Source: Mycobacterium spongiae (GTDB taxonomy: Bacteria; Actinomycetota; Actinomycetes; Mycobacteriales; Mycobacteriaceae). Taken from it: 64,000 nucleotides of DNA. Position numbers and translations under genes: made by a program. Position 1 is the stretch's first letter, and the number at the start of each line of letters is the position of its first letter. The stretch is from contig NZ_CP046600.1 in NCBI RefSeq assembly GCF_018278905.1, positions 2,728,001-2,792,000 of the forward strand, given 5' to 3'. Positions 29,029 through 38,797 of this stretch are shown here, piece after piece. The notes beneath the pieces were generated by a model. That model was not told the origin of the DNA and searched no databases. It worked only from the letters and a program-made list of their open reading frames with translations.

Positions 29029-29357
29029 TCGGTATCGCGGCTCTGGCCGTTGGTATTGTGCTCGGCCTGGTGTTTCATCCCAGCGTGCCTGACGCGATCG
29101 AGCCTTACTTGCCGATCGCGGTGGTCGCCGCCCTCGACGCGGTGTTCGGTGGGCTGCGCGCCTACCTCGAGGGGATCTTTGACCCGAAGGTCTTCGTCGT
29201 CTCGTTCGTATTCAACGTCTTGGTCGCAGCACTGATCGTCTATGTTGGCGACCAGTTGGGCGTTGGCACGCAATTGTCCACCGCCATCATCGTCGTCCTG
29301 GGCATCCGCATCTTTGGCAACACCGCCGCGCTGCGGCGGCGGTTATTCGGAGCATGA
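29025..29357 (+). CDS. sbp: Small basic protein Sbp, DUF1290 membrane protein (Rv1824-like)
   Basis: A 110-residue protein with three or four membrane helices (starts MIGIAALAVGIVLGLVF) matching the Sbp/DUF1290 family, which sits between two DUF881 genes in many actinobacteria and near ftsQ in Bacillus. The ATG at 29025 has a weak CGGAG site 5 nt upstream and overlaps the end of the mini-ORF chain. Its stop overlaps the next DUF881 gene as ATGA. Function is unknown; a cell-envelope role is inferred from the family and context. Confidence 0.88.
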   Translation: MIGIAALAVGIVLGLVFHPSVPDAIEPYLPIAVVAALDAVFGGLRAYLEGIFDPKVFVVSFVFNVLVAALIVYVGDQLGVGTQLSTAIIVVLGIRIFGNTAALRRRLFGA

Positions 29358-30187
29358 CGGCAATGAGTCAGATTCCTCAGGACCCCGCATCAGATGCTCC
29401 GACGGCCGCGCAGCATGGTCGTCACGAACTCGTGGGGGACCAGTCTCGCAGCGAGATCGGGCGCCAGACAAGGCTCTCCGCGATGCTGCGGGGTGGTCGC
29501 TCACGACTGGTGTTTGGGATGTTGGCGATCGCATTGTGCGTGCTGCTCGGGGCTGCATTAGCTACCCAGGTCCGCCAGACCGAGTCCGGTGACTCGCTGG
29601 ACACGGCGCGCCCGGCCGACCTGCTCGTGCTGTTGGATTCGCTGCGGCGGCGGGAGGCCACCCTGAATAGCGAAGTGACCGAGTTGCAGAACACCCTGAA
29701 CTCGCTTCAGGCCTCCGGGGACAACGACCAGGCGGCCATAGAAAACGCCCAGGCCAGATTGGCCGCGCTGTCCATCCTGGTCGGCGCCGTGGGCGCCACC
29801 GGTCCGGGCGTCATGGTCACGATCGACGATCCCGGGCCAGGCGTTGCACCCGAAGTCATGCTCGATGTGATCAATGAGTTGCGGGCCGCCGGTGCCGAGG
29901 CGATCCAGATCAACGATGCTCATAGTGCCGTGCGGGTCGGAGTCGATACGTGGGTAGCGGGTAGTCCCGGTGAGCTGACCATCGACGGCAAGGGTCTGTC
30001 CCCGCCGTATTCAATTCTGGCGATTGGTGATCCACCGACCCTGGCCGCGGCGATGAAGATTCCCGGCGGAGCGGTTGACAGCGTCAAACGTGTCGGCGGA
30101 CGGATGTCCGTGGAACAGGCCGACCGGCTAGACGTGACCAGCTTGCGACAACCAAAACCACACCAATACGCTCAGCCCGTCAAATGA
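29354..30187 (+). CDS. DUF881 membrane-anchored protein (Rv1825-like)
   Basis: A 277-residue protein: a cytosolic start, a membrane helix near residues 54-75, a coiled-coil stretch (about 95-135), and a DUF881 domain containing the family's GPGVMVTIDDPGPG segment. It is a paralogue of the protein at 27956, with which it shares the sequence layout around sbp. Translation starts inside the sbp stop codon (ATGA). An in-frame ATG at 29363 is an alternative. It is likely to act with the other two products at the envelope. Confidence 0.87.
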   Translation: MTAMSQIPQDPASDAPTAAQHGRHELVGDQSRSEIGRQTRLSAMLRGGRSRLVFGMLAIALCVLLGAALATQVRQTESGDSLDTARPADLLVLLDSLRRREATLNSEVTELQNTLNSLQASGDNDQAAIENAQARLAALSILVGAVGATGPGVMVTIDDPGPGVAPEVMLDVINELRAAGAEAIQINDAHSAVRVGVDTWVAGSPGELTIDGKGLSPPYSILAIGDPPTLAAAMKIPGGAVDSVKRVGGRMSVEQADRLDVTSLRQPKPHQYAQPVK

Positions 30188-30223
30188 ACGAATCCGACCG
30201 AAACCAACCAGAATAGGATCAAC

Positions 30224-30619
30224 GTGACCGATATCCCAGCCGATCTGCAGTACACCTCCGACCACGAGTGGATTCGCCGGAGCGCGGCGGACACGGTGCG
30301 GGTCGGGATCACCGACTTTGCCCAGTCGGCACTCGGCGACGTCGTCTTCGTTCAGCTGCCGACGGTGGGCGACGATGTCACCGCCGGCGAATCCTTTGGC
30401 GAAGTGGAATCGACGAAATCGGTGTCAGACCTTTATGCGCCTCTGTCGGGCACTGTGTCTGCGGTCAACGCGGATCTGGAAGGCAACCCACAACTAGTGA
30501 ACTCCGACCCCTACGGAGCGGGCTGGCTGCTTGAGATCCAGGTCGACGGCTCGGGTCTGGAGTCCGCCCTCAAGGACTTCCTCGACGCCGAGGCCTACCG
30601 CGGCACGCTTACCGAGTGA
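30224..30619 (+). CDS. gcvH: Glycine cleavage system H protein GcvH
   Basis: A 131-residue lipoyl carrier of the glycine cleavage system, which shuttles the aminomethyl group between P, T and L proteins. The lipoylated lysine is Lys65 in GEVESTKSVSDLY, and the fold and length are typical. It starts with GTG after a weak AGGATCA site, 36 nt after the DUF881 gene, so it is probably part of that transcript. The P-protein gene gcvB lies 3.4 kb downstream; gcvT is not in the window. No glycine riboswitch is seen before gcvH. Confidence 0.95.
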   Translation: MTDIPADLQYTSDHEWIRRSAADTVRVGITDFAQSALGDVVFVQLPTVGDDVTAGESFGEVESTKSVSDLYAPLSGTVSAVNADLEGNPQLVNSDPYGAGWLLEIQVDGSGLESALKDFLDAEAYRGTLTE

Positions 30620-30676
30620 CTGTTGCTAAGGTCCCAGCCAGCATCGTGTGCGACGATGCGGGGCTGCAACTGACCT

Positions 30677-30690
30677 GCGCACCCGTGCGC
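30677..30690 (+). promoter_or_regulatory. Small palindrome between gcvH and garA
   Basis: GCGCAC-CC-GTGCGC is a perfect 6-bp dyad 58 nt after the gcvH stop and about 118 nt before garA. It could be a short terminator stem or an operator for the garA promoter; a candidate -10 TAGGAC follows at 30706. Weak on its own. Confidence 0.35.
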
Positions 30691-30807
30691 GGTACGGTCG
30701 AGAAACTAGGACCGAAGGCAGTTGGGCAATAATAGGCAGCAAATCGTAGGAGAATCCGGCGAGCGGCGCGGTCAGACAACGCCACAGCGGTCAGTGAGGA
30801 GCAGCGG

Positions 30808-31284
30808 GTGACGGATATGGAGAAGGACCAGACCTCGAACGAAGTCACCGTGGAGACGACCTCCGTCTTCCGCGCGGACTTCCTCAGCGAGCTGGACGCC
30901 CCTGCACAGGCGGGCTCGGAAAGCGCAGTCTCCGGTGTGGAAGGGCTCCCAGCGGGTTCGGCGTTGCTGGTCGTCAAACGCGGGCCCAACGCCGGATCTC
31001 GCTTCCTGCTCGACCAGGCGATCACGTCAGCTGGCCGCCATCCCGACAGCGATATTTTTCTCGACGACGTTACGGTGAGCCGTCGCCACGCCGAATTCAG
31101 ATTGGAGAATAACGAATTCAGCGTGGTCGACGTCGGGAGCCTCAATGGCACCTACGTCAACCGTGAGCCCGTGGATTCGGCGGTGCTGGCCAACGGCGAC
31201 GAAGTCCAGATCGGCAAGTTCCGCTTGGTGTTCTTGACCGGTCCCAAGCAGGGCGGCGACGACGGGGGCACCGGAAGCCAGTGA
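30808..31284 (+). CDS. garA: FHA-domain metabolic regulator GarA
   Basis: A 158-residue protein nearly identical to GarA of M. tuberculosis. The N-terminal ETTSVF motif carries Thr17 and Thr18, the sites phosphorylated by PknG or PknB. The FHA domain (about residues 50-145) shows [19 protein letters not shown] and NGTYVN. Unphosphorylated GarA inhibits 2-oxoglutarate dehydrogenase/decarboxylase and NAD-glutamate dehydrogenase and activates glutamate synthase; phosphorylation makes the FHA domain bind its own tail and switches it off. GTG start; the stop overlaps the next gene as GTGA. Confidence 0.96.
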   Translation: MTDMEKDQTSNEVTVETTSVFRADFLSELDAPAQAGSESAVSGVEGLPAGSALLVVKRGPNAGSRFLLDQAITSAGRHPDSDIFLDDVTVSRRHAEFRLENNEFSVVDVGSLNGTYVNREPVDSAVLANGDEVQIGKFRLVFLTGPKQGGDDGGTGSQ

Positions 31285-32024
31285 GCGCACCCGATGGCCC
31301 CGCGCTGGCCGGGATGTCGATCGGGGCGGTCTTGGACTTGCTACGACCGGATTTTCCGGATGTCACCATCTCCAAGATTCGTTTCCTGGAGGCCGAGGGG
31401 TTGGTGACGCCACAGCGGGCCGCATCGGGATACCGCAGATTCGCCGCGTACGACTGCGCACGGCTGCGCTTCATCCTCACCGCCCAGCGCGATCACTATC
31501 TGCCACTGAAGGTGATTCGAGCACAGCTGGACGCCCAGCCGGACGGGGAACTGCCGCCGTTCGGTTCGTCCTACGGCATGCCGCGATTGGTGTCGGTGGG
31601 CGACACCGAGGCCGATGACACCAGATCCGACACTGCGGCGGTGTCGCCCACCAGCGTCCGGCTCAGTCGAGAGGATCTGCTGGAACGCTCCGGAGTGGAC
31701 GACGACCTGCTTACGGCCTTGCTCAAGGCCGGGGTGATCACTACCGGACCAGGGGGGTTCTTCGACGAACATGCCGTGGTGATTCTGCAATGTGCACGGG
31801 CACTGGCTGACTACGGTGTAGAACCACGACATCTACGGGCTTTCCGCTCCGCGGCGGACCGCCAGTCCGACCTGATCGCCCAGATTGCGGGCCCGTTGGT
31901 CAAAGCGGGCAAGGCCGGCGCCCGTGACCGTGCTGACGACTTGGCACGGGAGGTGGCCGCGCTTGCCATCACTTTGCACACCTCGTTGATCAAGGCCGCC
32001 GTTCGCGACGTTCTGCATCGCTGA
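31281..32024 (+). CDS. MerR family regulator (Rv1828-like)
   Basis: A 247-residue DNA-binding protein. The N-terminal winged helix shows the MerR pattern [15 protein letters not shown] and SGYRRF; the C-terminal region is longer than in classic metal-sensing MerR proteins and lacks an obvious cysteine ligand set. It matches Rv1828. It is translationally coupled to garA (GTGA overlap). The Rv1830-like gene 0.9 kb downstream encodes another MerR-type protein. Its targets are unknown. Confidence 0.9.
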   Translation: MSAPDGPALAGMSIGAVLDLLRPDFPDVTISKIRFLEAEGLVTPQRAASGYRRFAAYDCARLRFILTAQRDHYLPLKVIRAQLDAQPDGELPPFGSSYGMPRLVSVGDTEADDTRSDTAAVSPTSVRLSREDLLERSGVDDDLLTALLKAGVITTGPGGFFDEHAVVILQCARALADYGVEPRHLRAFRSAADRQSDLIAQIAGPLVKAGKAGARDRADDLAREVAALAITLHTSLIKAAVRDVLHR

Positions 32025-32150
32025 GGACTAGACTTTCCTCGACAGCTTGGTGTTCGACAACGTGAGCAAACGCATGGTGTTCACCGCGTCGTCGTGCCGA
32101 GTGGGAGTGGGACACGGTGGCATGTGCGCATGTGCGGAGGGCAGACGCAG

Positions 32151-32645
32151 ATGAGTGAAGTTCGTGTTGTCGGCATTCGCGTCGAGCAACCGCAGAACCA
32201 GCCGGTGCTGTTACTGCGCGAAGCCAACGGTGACCGGTACCTGCCGATCTGGATAGGCCAGTCGGAGGCGGCCGCGATTGCCCTGGAGCAGCAGGGCGTC
32301 GAACCGCCACGTCCGTTGACCCATGATCTCATTCGGGATCTCATTGCGGCACTGGGGCATTCGCTTAAAGAGGTGCGCATTGTCGATCTGCAGGAAGGCA
32401 CGTTCTATGCGGATCTGATCTTTGATCGCGATGTCAAGGTGTCCGCGCGGCCGTCGGACTCGGTGGCGATCGCGCTGCGGGTCGGTGTGCCGATCTATGT
32501 CGAGGAGGCTGTGCTTGCCCAAGCCGGCCTGTTGATCCCGGACGAGGGCGACGAGGAATCCAACAGCGCCGTTCGCGAGGACGAGGTGGAGAAATTCAAG
32601 GAGTTCCTCGACAGCGTGTCGCCCGACGATTTCAAGGCCACCTAA
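32151..32645 (+). CDS. Bifunctional nuclease-domain protein, DUF151 (Rv1829-like)
   Basis: A 164-residue protein of the BFN/DUF151 family, found in nearly all actinobacteria. The family pattern includes RYLPIWIGQSEAAAIA and PLTHDLI, and the C-terminal EVEKFKEFLD helix. Plant homologues have nuclease activity; the bacterial role is not established. I chose the ATG at 32151, which follows GGAGG by 10 nt and gives the same length as Rv1829; the upstream extension to 32094 is not supported. Confidence 0.9.
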   Translation: MSEVRVVGIRVEQPQNQPVLLLREANGDRYLPIWIGQSEAAAIALEQQGVEPPRPLTHDLIRDLIAALGHSLKEVRIVDLQEGTFYADLIFDRDVKVSARPSDSVAIALRVGVPIYVEEAVLAQAGLLIPDEGDEESNSAVREDEVEKFKEFLDSVSPDDFKAT

Positions 32646-32939
32646 CGGCGGGCGGTGCAGTTGCGGGGCGGCCCACGTCGGTGCCACCGCGCCTTTTGCG
32701 AGCGTCGCCTGGGCTTTTTGCGGTAGGCCAGCAACGTCACGGATACGTCTCATCTCAGACTGCGATGTCGACACGCCTGCCGCTTAGCGCCGCCCGATCC
32801 CAGCGACCGCCATACTTTGATCACGACGTGATGGTTAACCGGCAGCATCGAACAGCGTATGCTTCTAGCACTCGGGCCCGAGCAAACATGGCAGTCGGGG
32901 CAGCCAGTGACAAGCGCGCGATCGGCGAGAGGAAGCAAC

Positions 32940-33572
32940 GTGAGCGAGCAGCCACGCCAAGACCAGCTGGACCTTGCTGACCACCCCGATTCCGCTGCCA
33001 CCGGCCCCCACGGCGTCACCCCATCGAGCCAGCCGATGCAGCCGGGACTCTTCCCTGACGACTCCGTTCCCGATGAGCTGGTCGGCTACCGCGGACCGAG
33101 CGCGTGCCAGATCGCCGGAATCACCTACCGCCAGCTGGACTACTGGGCACGCACATCGCTGGTGGTCCCGTCGATCCGCAGTGCCGCAGGCTCCGGCAGT
33201 CAGCGGCTCTACTCCTTCAAGGACATCCTGGTTCTCAAGATCGTCAAACGATTGCTCGATACCGGTATCTCGCTGCACAACATCCGGGTCGCCGTCGATC
33301 ACCTGCGTCAGCGCGGCGTCGAGGATCTGGCCAACATCACTTTGTTCTCCGACGGCACAACCGTCTACGAGTGCACGTCGGCCGAGGAAGTTGTCGACCT
33401 GCTGCAGGGTGGACAGGGAGTCTTCGGCATCGCTGTGTCCGGCGCGATGCGTGAGCTGACCGGCGTTATCGCCGACTTCCGCGGGGAGCGCGCTGACGGC
33501 GGCGAGTCGATCGCGACACCGGAAGACGAACTCGCTTCCCGACGCAAGAATCGCGACCGCAAGATCGGCTAG
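32940..33572 (+). CDS. MerR-type regulator (Rv1830-like)
   Basis: A 210-residue protein with a MerR winged-helix domain ([15 protein letters not shown], then [10 protein letters not shown]) in the middle and a disordered N-terminus. It is highly conserved in mycobacteria, where the orthologue has been linked to cell division and growth control. The GTG at 32940 is preceded by GAGAGGAAG at ideal spacing. An in-frame GTG at 32907 would give 221 residues, close to the 225 annotated in M. tuberculosis, so the start is uncertain by 11 codons. Confidence 0.9.
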   Translation: MSEQPRQDQLDLADHPDSAATGPHGVTPSSQPMQPGLFPDDSVPDELVGYRGPSACQIAGITYRQLDYWARTSLVVPSIRSAAGSGSQRLYSFKDILVLKIVKRLLDTGISLHNIRVAVDHLRQRGVEDLANITLFSDGTTVYECTSAEEVVDLLQGGQGVFGIAVSGAMRELTGVIADFRGERADGGESIATPEDELASRRKNRDRKIG

Positions 33573-33678
33573 CGGCGTGCCGCGTACGGTCACCGTGCCG
33601 GCCGGACGGACTCGCCCACCTCGATTAGTCTCCGCCCAGGTAATCCGGGTAAACTCGGATGCGCATCGCCCACGTGCG

Positions 33679-33896
33679 GGAGAGTTCCGTGACCGCCAGT
33701 TACGGACGCCGAAGGAGCAACACCTCTCCGTCAACCTCTCAGGCACCCCGGACCGCGCGGGCCCCGATGCCTCTGGAAAGCGGTGAGCCGATCCGTCGGT
33801 TCACCCGCCCATGGGGAAAGGCAGCCGTATTCCGTTGCGGTGAACCGGTTGTCGAATCTCTCAGGCGCCCGACTCGGGTGGACGACAGAGGGAGAG
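33679..33896 (+). ncRNA. Tandem glycine riboswitch upstream of gcvB
   Basis: Two glycine aptamers follow one another. Aptamer 1 runs from GGAGAG (33679) through GCCGAAGGAGCAA and CCTCTCAGGCA to CTCTGGAAAG (33771-33780). Aptamer 2 runs from about 33781 through CATGGGGAAAGGCAGCC and AATCTCTCAGGCG to GGACGACAGAGGGAGAG, ending near 33896. These are the conserved glycine-riboswitch core segments. Rising glycine should turn on gcvB. A strong hairpin starts 6 nt later and is the probable expression platform. An open frame through this region (from 33659) is accidental. Confidence 0.92.
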
Positions 33897-33901
33897 GACC
33901 A

Positions 33902-33951
33902 CAACGTCAAACTCGGCGACACGGCGGGCCGCCCGAATCCCGAGGACGTTG
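33902..33951 (+). terminator. Hairpin after the glycine riboswitch, candidate expression platform
   Basis: Nested arms pair as CAACGTC (33902-33908) with GACGTTG (33945-33951), CTCGG (33912-33916) with CCGAG (33940-33944), and GGCGG (33923-33927) with CCGCC (33929-33933). It begins just after aptamer 2 and ends 28 nt before the gcvB GTG. It could terminate transcription or hinder ribosome access when glycine is low. Confidence 0.65.
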
Positions 33952-33979
33952 CGGCTCCACCCAACCTCAGGAGTCCGGA

Positions 33980-36838
33980 GTGCCCGAACTGAACACGACC
34001 CCCAGCCAGCCGAGCTTCCAAGACCGCCACATCGGCCTTGACAGCCGGGCCATCGCAACCATGCTCGCGGTCATCGGCGTCGACTCGCTTGATGACCTGG
34101 CAGCCAAGGCAGTCCCGGCGGGCATCCTCGATACCCTCACCGCCACCGGCGCCGCCCCGGGGCTCGACGGGCTCCCGCCGGCCGCTAGCGAAGCCGAAGC
34201 CTTGGCCGAGCTGCGGGAGCTGGCCGACGCCAACACCGTTGCGGCGTCGATGATCGGGCAGGGCTACTACGACACGATTACCCCCGCCGTGCTGGTGCGC
34301 AACGTGTTGGAGAACCCGGGCTGGTACACGGCCTACACCCCCTATCAACCCGAGATCAGTCAAGGTCGGTTGGAAGCGCTGCTGAATTTCCAAACCATGG
34401 TCAGTGATCTCACCGGCTTCGAGATCGCAAACGCATCGATGCTCGACGAGGGCACCGCGGCCGCCGAAGCCATGACATTGATGCACCGCGCGGCTCGGGG
34501 CTCGGCGAACCGGCTGGCGGTCGACGCCGACCTGTTCACCCAGACGGCGGCAGTGTTGGCTACTCGCGCCCAGCCGCTGGGCATCGAGATCGTCACGGCC
34601 GACCTGCGCGAGGGTCTGCCCGCCGGCGAGTTTTTCGGTGTCATCACGCAGCTACCCGGCGCCAGCGGCCGCATCACGGACTGGTCGGCGCTGGTGGAGC
34701 AGGCCCACGACCGCGGCGCACTGGTTGCCATCGGGGCGGACTTGTTGGCGCTGACCTTGCTGACGCCGCCCGGCGAGATCGGCGCCGATGTCGCGTTCGG
34801 CACCACGCAACGGTTCGGTGTCCCAATGGGATTCGGCGGCCCGCACGCTGGATATTTGGCGGTGCACGACAAGCATGCCCGCCAGCTTCCCGGCCGCCTG
34901 GTCGGTATATCCGTCGACAGCGACGGCACGAGCGCGTACCGCTTGGCGCTGCAGACTCGCGAGCAGCACATCCGCCGCGACAAGGCCACCAGCAACATCT
35001 GTACCGCGCAGGCGCTGCTGGCGGTGATGGCCGCGATGTACGCCAGCTACCACGGCGCCGACGGTCTGACTGCTATCGCGCGGCAGGTGCATTCCCACGC
35101 ACGTAACGTGGCGGCCGGTCTGGCCAGCGCCGGCGTCGAGGTGGTGCACTCGGCGTTTTTCGACACCGTACTCGCCAGGGTGCCCGGCCGGGCACTGCAC
35201 GTTCAGGCCGCCGCCAAAGAACGCGGCATCAATGTGTGGCGCGTCGATGACGACCACATTGGCGTCGCCTGCGACGAAACGACCACCGACGACCACGTTG
35301 CGGCCGTCCTGTCGGCATTTGCGGCGACACCGGCTCCCGACAGCTTCGAGGGCCCGGATATCGCAACGCGCACATCGGAGTTCCTGACGCACCCCGCGTT
35401 TACGCAATACCGCACCGAGACGTCGATGATGCGCTACCTTCGTGCGCTCGCAGACAAAGATATTGCGTTGGACCGCAGCATGATTCCGCTTGGCTCGTGC
35501 ACGATGAAGCTGAACGCCGCCGCGGAGATGGAGTCGATTACGTGGCCGGAATTCGCGAGTCAGCATCCTTTCGCGCCGGCAGCTGACACTCCGGGACTGC
35601 GCAAGCTCATTGCTGATCTGGAGAGCTGGTTGGTTCTGCTCACTGGGTACGACGCGGTTTCGGTGCAACCCAACGCCGGATCGCAGGGCGAGTACGCCGG
35701 CTTGTTGGCGATCCACGAGTATCACGCCAGCCGGGGCGAACCGCACCGGGATGTTTGCCTGATCCCGTCGAGCGCCCATGGCACCAACGCGGCTTCGGCG
35801 GCGTTGGCTGGGATGCGGGTGGTCGTGGTGGGCTGCCATGACAACGGCGATGTCGATCTCGACGAGCTGCGCGCCAAAGTCGACCAACACCGCGACCGGC
35901 TTTCTGCCTTGATGATCACCTACCCGTCCACTCACGGGGTATACGAGCACGACATCGCCGACATCTGCGCCGCGGTGCACGACGCCGGCGGCCAGGTATA
36001 CGTCGATGGTGCCAACCTCAACGCGTTGGTCGGACTGGCCCGGCCGGGCAAGTTCGGCGGCGACGTCAGCCACCTGAACCTGCACAAGACGTTCTGCATT
36101 CCGCACGGTGGTGGCGGGCCCGGCGTCGGACCGATCGGGGTGCGCTCGCATTTGGCCCCGTTCCTGCCGGGGCACCCGTTTGCTCCGGAACTGCCGCACG
36201 GTCATCCGGTGGCTTCGGCACCGTATGGGTCGGCGTCAATTCTGCCGATCACCTGGGCCTACCTGCGGATGATGGGCGCTGAAGGGCTGCGGAAGGCATC
36301 GTTGACCGCGATTACGTCGGCGAACTACATCGCGCGTCGCCTCGACGAGTACTTCCCGGTGCTCTACACGGGCGAGAATGGCATGGTCGCCCACGAATGC
36401 ATCCTGGATCTGCGCGGTATCACGAAGTCGACCGGTGTGACCGTCGACGACGTCGCGAAACGTCTAGCGGATTACGGATTTCATGCTCCAACCATGAGCT
36501 TCCCGGTTGCCGGCACGCTGATGGTCGAGCCCACCGAGAGCGAAAGCCTGGCCGAGGTGGACGCCTTCTGCGATGCCATGATCGGCATCCGTGCCGAGAT
36601 CGATCGAGTCGGCTCGGGGCAATGGCCCGCAGACGACAATCCGCTGCGCGGTGCTCCGCACACCGCCGAATGCCTGGTGGTCTCCGACTGGAATCACGCC
36701 TACACCCGTGAGGAGGCCGCTTACCCGCTCGGCGCAGCGTTTCGGCCCAAGGTCTGGCCCGCTGTGCGTCGCATCGACGGCGCCCACGGCGATCGCAACC
36801 TGATTTGCTCGTGCCCGCCGTTGGAGGCTTTCGCCTGA
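33980..36838 (+). CDS. gcvB: Glycine dehydrogenase (decarboxylating), glycine cleavage P-protein
   Basis: A 952-residue fused P-protein that decarboxylates glycine and passes the aminomethyl group to the lipoyl arm of GcvH. It has the two homologous halves of a single-chain P-protein; the pyridoxal phosphate lysine is Lys703 in [15 protein letters not shown]. The GTG at 33980 follows CAGGAGTCCGGA, and the translated N-terminus aligns with GcvB; starting further upstream would translate the riboswitch. Expression is under the tandem glycine riboswitch. The convergent PstS-like gene ends 40 nt away. Confidence 0.96.
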   Translation: MPELNTTPSQPSFQDRHIGLDSRAIATMLAVIGVDSLDDLAAKAVPAGILDTLTATGAAPGLDGLPPAASEAEALAELRELADANTVAASMIGQGYYDTITPAVLVRNVLENPGWYTAYTPYQPEISQGRLEALLNFQTMVSDLTGFEIANASMLDEGTAAAEAMTLMHRAARGSANRLAVDADLFTQTAAVLATRAQPLGIEIVTADLREGLPAGEFFGVITQLPGASGRITDWSALVEQAHDRGALVAIGADLLALTLLTPPGEIGADVAFGTTQRFGVPMGFGGPHAGYLAVHDKHARQLPGRLVGISVDSDGTSAYRLALQTREQHIRRDKATSNICTAQALLAVMAAMYASYHGADGLTAIARQVHSHARNVAAGLASAGVEVVHSAFFDTVLARVPGRALHVQAAAKERGINVWRVDDDHIGVACDETTTDDHVAAVLSAFAATPAPDSFEGPDIATRTSEFLTHPAFTQYRTETSMMRYLRALADKDIALDRSMIPLGSCTMKLNAAAEMESITWPEFASQHPFAPAADTPGLRKLIADLESWLVLLTGYDAVSVQPNAGSQGEYAGLLAIHEYHASRGEPHRDVCLIPSSAHGTNAASAALAGMRVVVVGCHDNGDVDLDELRAKVDQHRDRLSALMITYPSTHGVYEHDIADICAAVHDAGGQVYVDGANLNALVGLARPGKFGGDVSHLNLHKTFCIPHGGGGPGVGPIGVRSHLAPFLPGHPFAPELPHGHPVASAPYGSASILPITWAYLRMMGAEGLRKASLTAITSANYIARRLDEYFPVLYTGENGMVAHECILDLRGITKSTGVTVDDVAKRLADYGFHAPTMSFPVAGTLMVEPTESESLAEVDAFCDAMIGIRAEIDRVGSGQWPADDNPLRGAPHTAECLVVSDWNHAYTREEAAYPLGAAFRPKVWPAVRRIDGAHGDRNLICSCPPLEAFA

Positions 36839-36878
36839 GTTATCGCCTGGCCCAGGGACCTACCACGCCGGAGGTTGA

Positions 36879-37991
36879 TCACGAGATTGCGTTCACCGCG
36901 GTCGACAAACGCGAATTGAACGACTCCGGAATAGGCACATACCCGTGCTCCGCCAAACCATCCTGGCCTGCGCCGATGGTGCTTTGCAGGAAGGCCTTTA
37001 CCGCCGCGCCGACCTCGGGATCTGGATACTTCGAGCACACAATCTCATAGACCGCGAGCACGATCGGGTAGGAGCCGGACTCGCTTGGCCGGTAGAACGA
37101 GATGGTGTCGAGGACGAGGTCGTTGCCTTTGTTGATGATCCCCGCCGAGGCAATCGTCTTCGCCACCGACTCGGTGCTGATCGTCACCGGATCCGGACCC
37201 GCTGACGTGATGATCTTGGCCATGTCCAGCTGTTCTTGCTGGGCGAAGGACCATTCGGTGTAGCTGATCGATCCCGGGGTGCCTTTGACAGCCGAGGCGG
37301 CGCCGGCGTTGCCCAAGGCGCCGGAGCCGACACCGCCGCTGAACGTCTTTCCGGCGCCCTTACCCCACGCACCGTCGCCAGCGGTGTCGAGGTATCGCTG
37401 GAAGTTATCCGTGGTCCCGGACAGATCGCTACGGAACACGACACGAATGGGATCAGCGGGCAAGGTGACACCGGAATTCAACGCCTGGATCGCAGGATCG
37501 TTCCAGGTGGTAATGCCACCGTTGAAGATCTTCGCGGCCGTGCGACCGTCGAGGGTCAATGCGGTCACGCCGTCGACGTTGTAGGTAATGGCGACCGGTC
37601 CGAACACCACCGGCAGGTTCCACGCCGGCGAACCGCAGCGCTGCTGGGCAGCGGCGTACTCCTCCGGGATCAACGGCGAGTCCGAGCCACCAAAATCGGT
37701 CGTGTTGCCCGTGAAGTCGGCGATGCCGGCGCCCGACCCGTTGGCCGTGTAATTCAGCCTATGCCCCGCACAAGCGTGCTCGAAGGCTTCGACGAACCGA
37801 ACCATCGCGTTGGCCTGGGCCGTCGACCCGCTGGCGGTGAGCGTCTTCGTTCCGCCGCAACTCACACTCGCCGACAAAGCGCCCGTCGACACACTTGGTT
37901 CGCTTGCCTTGTTGTCGCTGTTGCAGGCCGACAGCACCAGCGCAGCCGTAACCAGACAACCTGGCAGGGCGCTAAATCGGTTGATCTTCAA
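36879..37991 (-). CDS. Phosphate-binding lipoprotein, PstS3-like
   Basis: A 370-residue lipoprotein with a lipobox LSAC (Cys23) and a phosphate-binding fold. [11 protein letters not shown], the FGGSD segment and [15 protein letters not shown] are the phosphate-contact regions of PstS proteins. Length and sequence are closest to PstS3 of M. tuberculosis as I recall it. It stands alone: no pstA, pstB or pstC gene is nearby, and M. tuberculosis has no PstS gene at this place. It may feed a pst transporter encoded elsewhere. AAGGA lies 13 nt before its ATG. Confidence 0.9.
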   Translation of the reverse strand: MKINRFSALPGCLVTAALVLSACNSDNKASEPSVSTGALSASVSCGGTKTLTASGSTAQANAMVRFVEAFEHACAGHRLNYTANGSGAGIADFTGNTTDFGGSDSPLIPEEYAAAQQRCGSPAWNLPVVFGPVAITYNVDGVTALTLDGRTAAKIFNGGITTWNDPAIQALNSGVTLPADPIRVVFRSDLSGTTDNFQRYLDTAGDGAWGKGAGKTFSGGVGSGALGNAGAASAVKGTPGSISYTEWSFAQQEQLDMAKIITSAGPDPVTISTESVAKTIASAGIINKGNDLVLDTISFYRPSESGSYPIVLAVYEIVCSKYPDPEVGAAVKAFLQSTIGAGQDGLAEHGYVPIPESFNSRLSTAVNAIS

Positions 37992-38417
37992 TGGAGTTCC
38001 TTTGAACTAGTTCCCCTGATCGAAAGCGGAACTAGGACCGCCGTCAGCAGGGTGCAACACTACTGCAGCATAGGCGCACCGGACCTTAATGGCCGGTGAC
38101 ATCGCGGCGTCCTGATAGTGAACTGGAACCAATCACGGCCGCCGCAGCGCCAACCGGTACTCCGTGCGGTCCGGGGCCGCCCGAGGGGCCTTCGCCGCGC
38201 GGCCGGCACCGGGATTGTTTACCATAATCCGTGCCGGCTCCCAGTTGGCTGGCATGTGAACAAAACATGTACAACTACCGACCAACCTGGAACCGCAGGC
38301 ATGGTGCCCGCCAAAATTGGACTAGTAGCCGAACCGCCAGCGTCGGCGGCGTATTGGCGTCCACACGACATCGCCCTTCGGCACGACATCTCACTTCAGC
38401 TTCAGGGGGCACCCCAC
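37992..38417 (+). promoter_or_regulatory. Gap between the PstS-like gene and a DUF732 gene
   Basis: About 425 nt between divergent genes. GAACTAG occurs at 38004-38010 and 38029-38035, 25 bp apart, close to the start of the pstS-like gene (which reads leftward) and placed where an activator or repressor might bind. I saw no clear match to the GTTCACC-type phosphate-response box. Nothing convincing codes here; the open frame running into the DUF732 gene from 38118 has no start signal. Confidence 0.4.
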
Positions 38418-38741
38418 ATGGTTAACCGCCTTTTTATGGCTATGGCGGTCGCATGGATTGGCCTTCTCATACCACTGGCAACAGCACAGGCCGACACCAT
38501 CGACGACAATTTTCTGGCAACGCTGCGGTCGGAGGGCATTACCGACCACATCTCTACCTCACACGCTATCCAGGCTGGTCATGTTGTCTGCGTGAAACTG
38601 GACAACGGCCTGAGCCCAGGAGATGTGGTGCGTGACGTGTTGCTGAGCAGCAGCATGCCCGCGTATCACTCCGGCTTCTTCGTCGGCGCGAGCATCGACG
38701 CGTACTGCCCACGGCACAAGGCCGAGATTCCCACCGGCTAG
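38418..38741 (+). CDS. Small secreted DUF732 protein
   Basis: A 107-residue exported protein. The signal peptide covers about residues 1-25 (ends ATAQADT), and the mature part has the family cysteines in VVCVKLDNG and DAYCPRH. It is clearly a paralogue of the protein at 79-423: both begin the mature region with DDNFLA and share KLDNG, the MP.Y.SG segment and the C-terminal FVGA.I.AYCP.H. The ATG follows AGGGGGC. It ends 56 nt before the convergent dehalogenase gene. Function is unknown. Confidence 0.85.
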   Translation: MVNRLFMAMAVAWIGLLIPLATAQADTIDDNFLATLRSEGITDHISTSHAIQAGHVVCVKLDNGLSPGDVVRDVLLSSSMPAYHSGFFVGASIDAYCPRHKAEIPTG

Positions 38742-38797
38742 GCCCCCGGGAGAGCGGCGTGCCGCCGCAGCGATCTGGTTAGGGTTGCCGTGGCCGG

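Noticed and set aside
33659..33979. Upstream in-frame extension of gcvB by about 107 codons
   Set aside because: It would translate the glycine riboswitch; the family N-terminus and the ribosome binding site support GTG at 33980.
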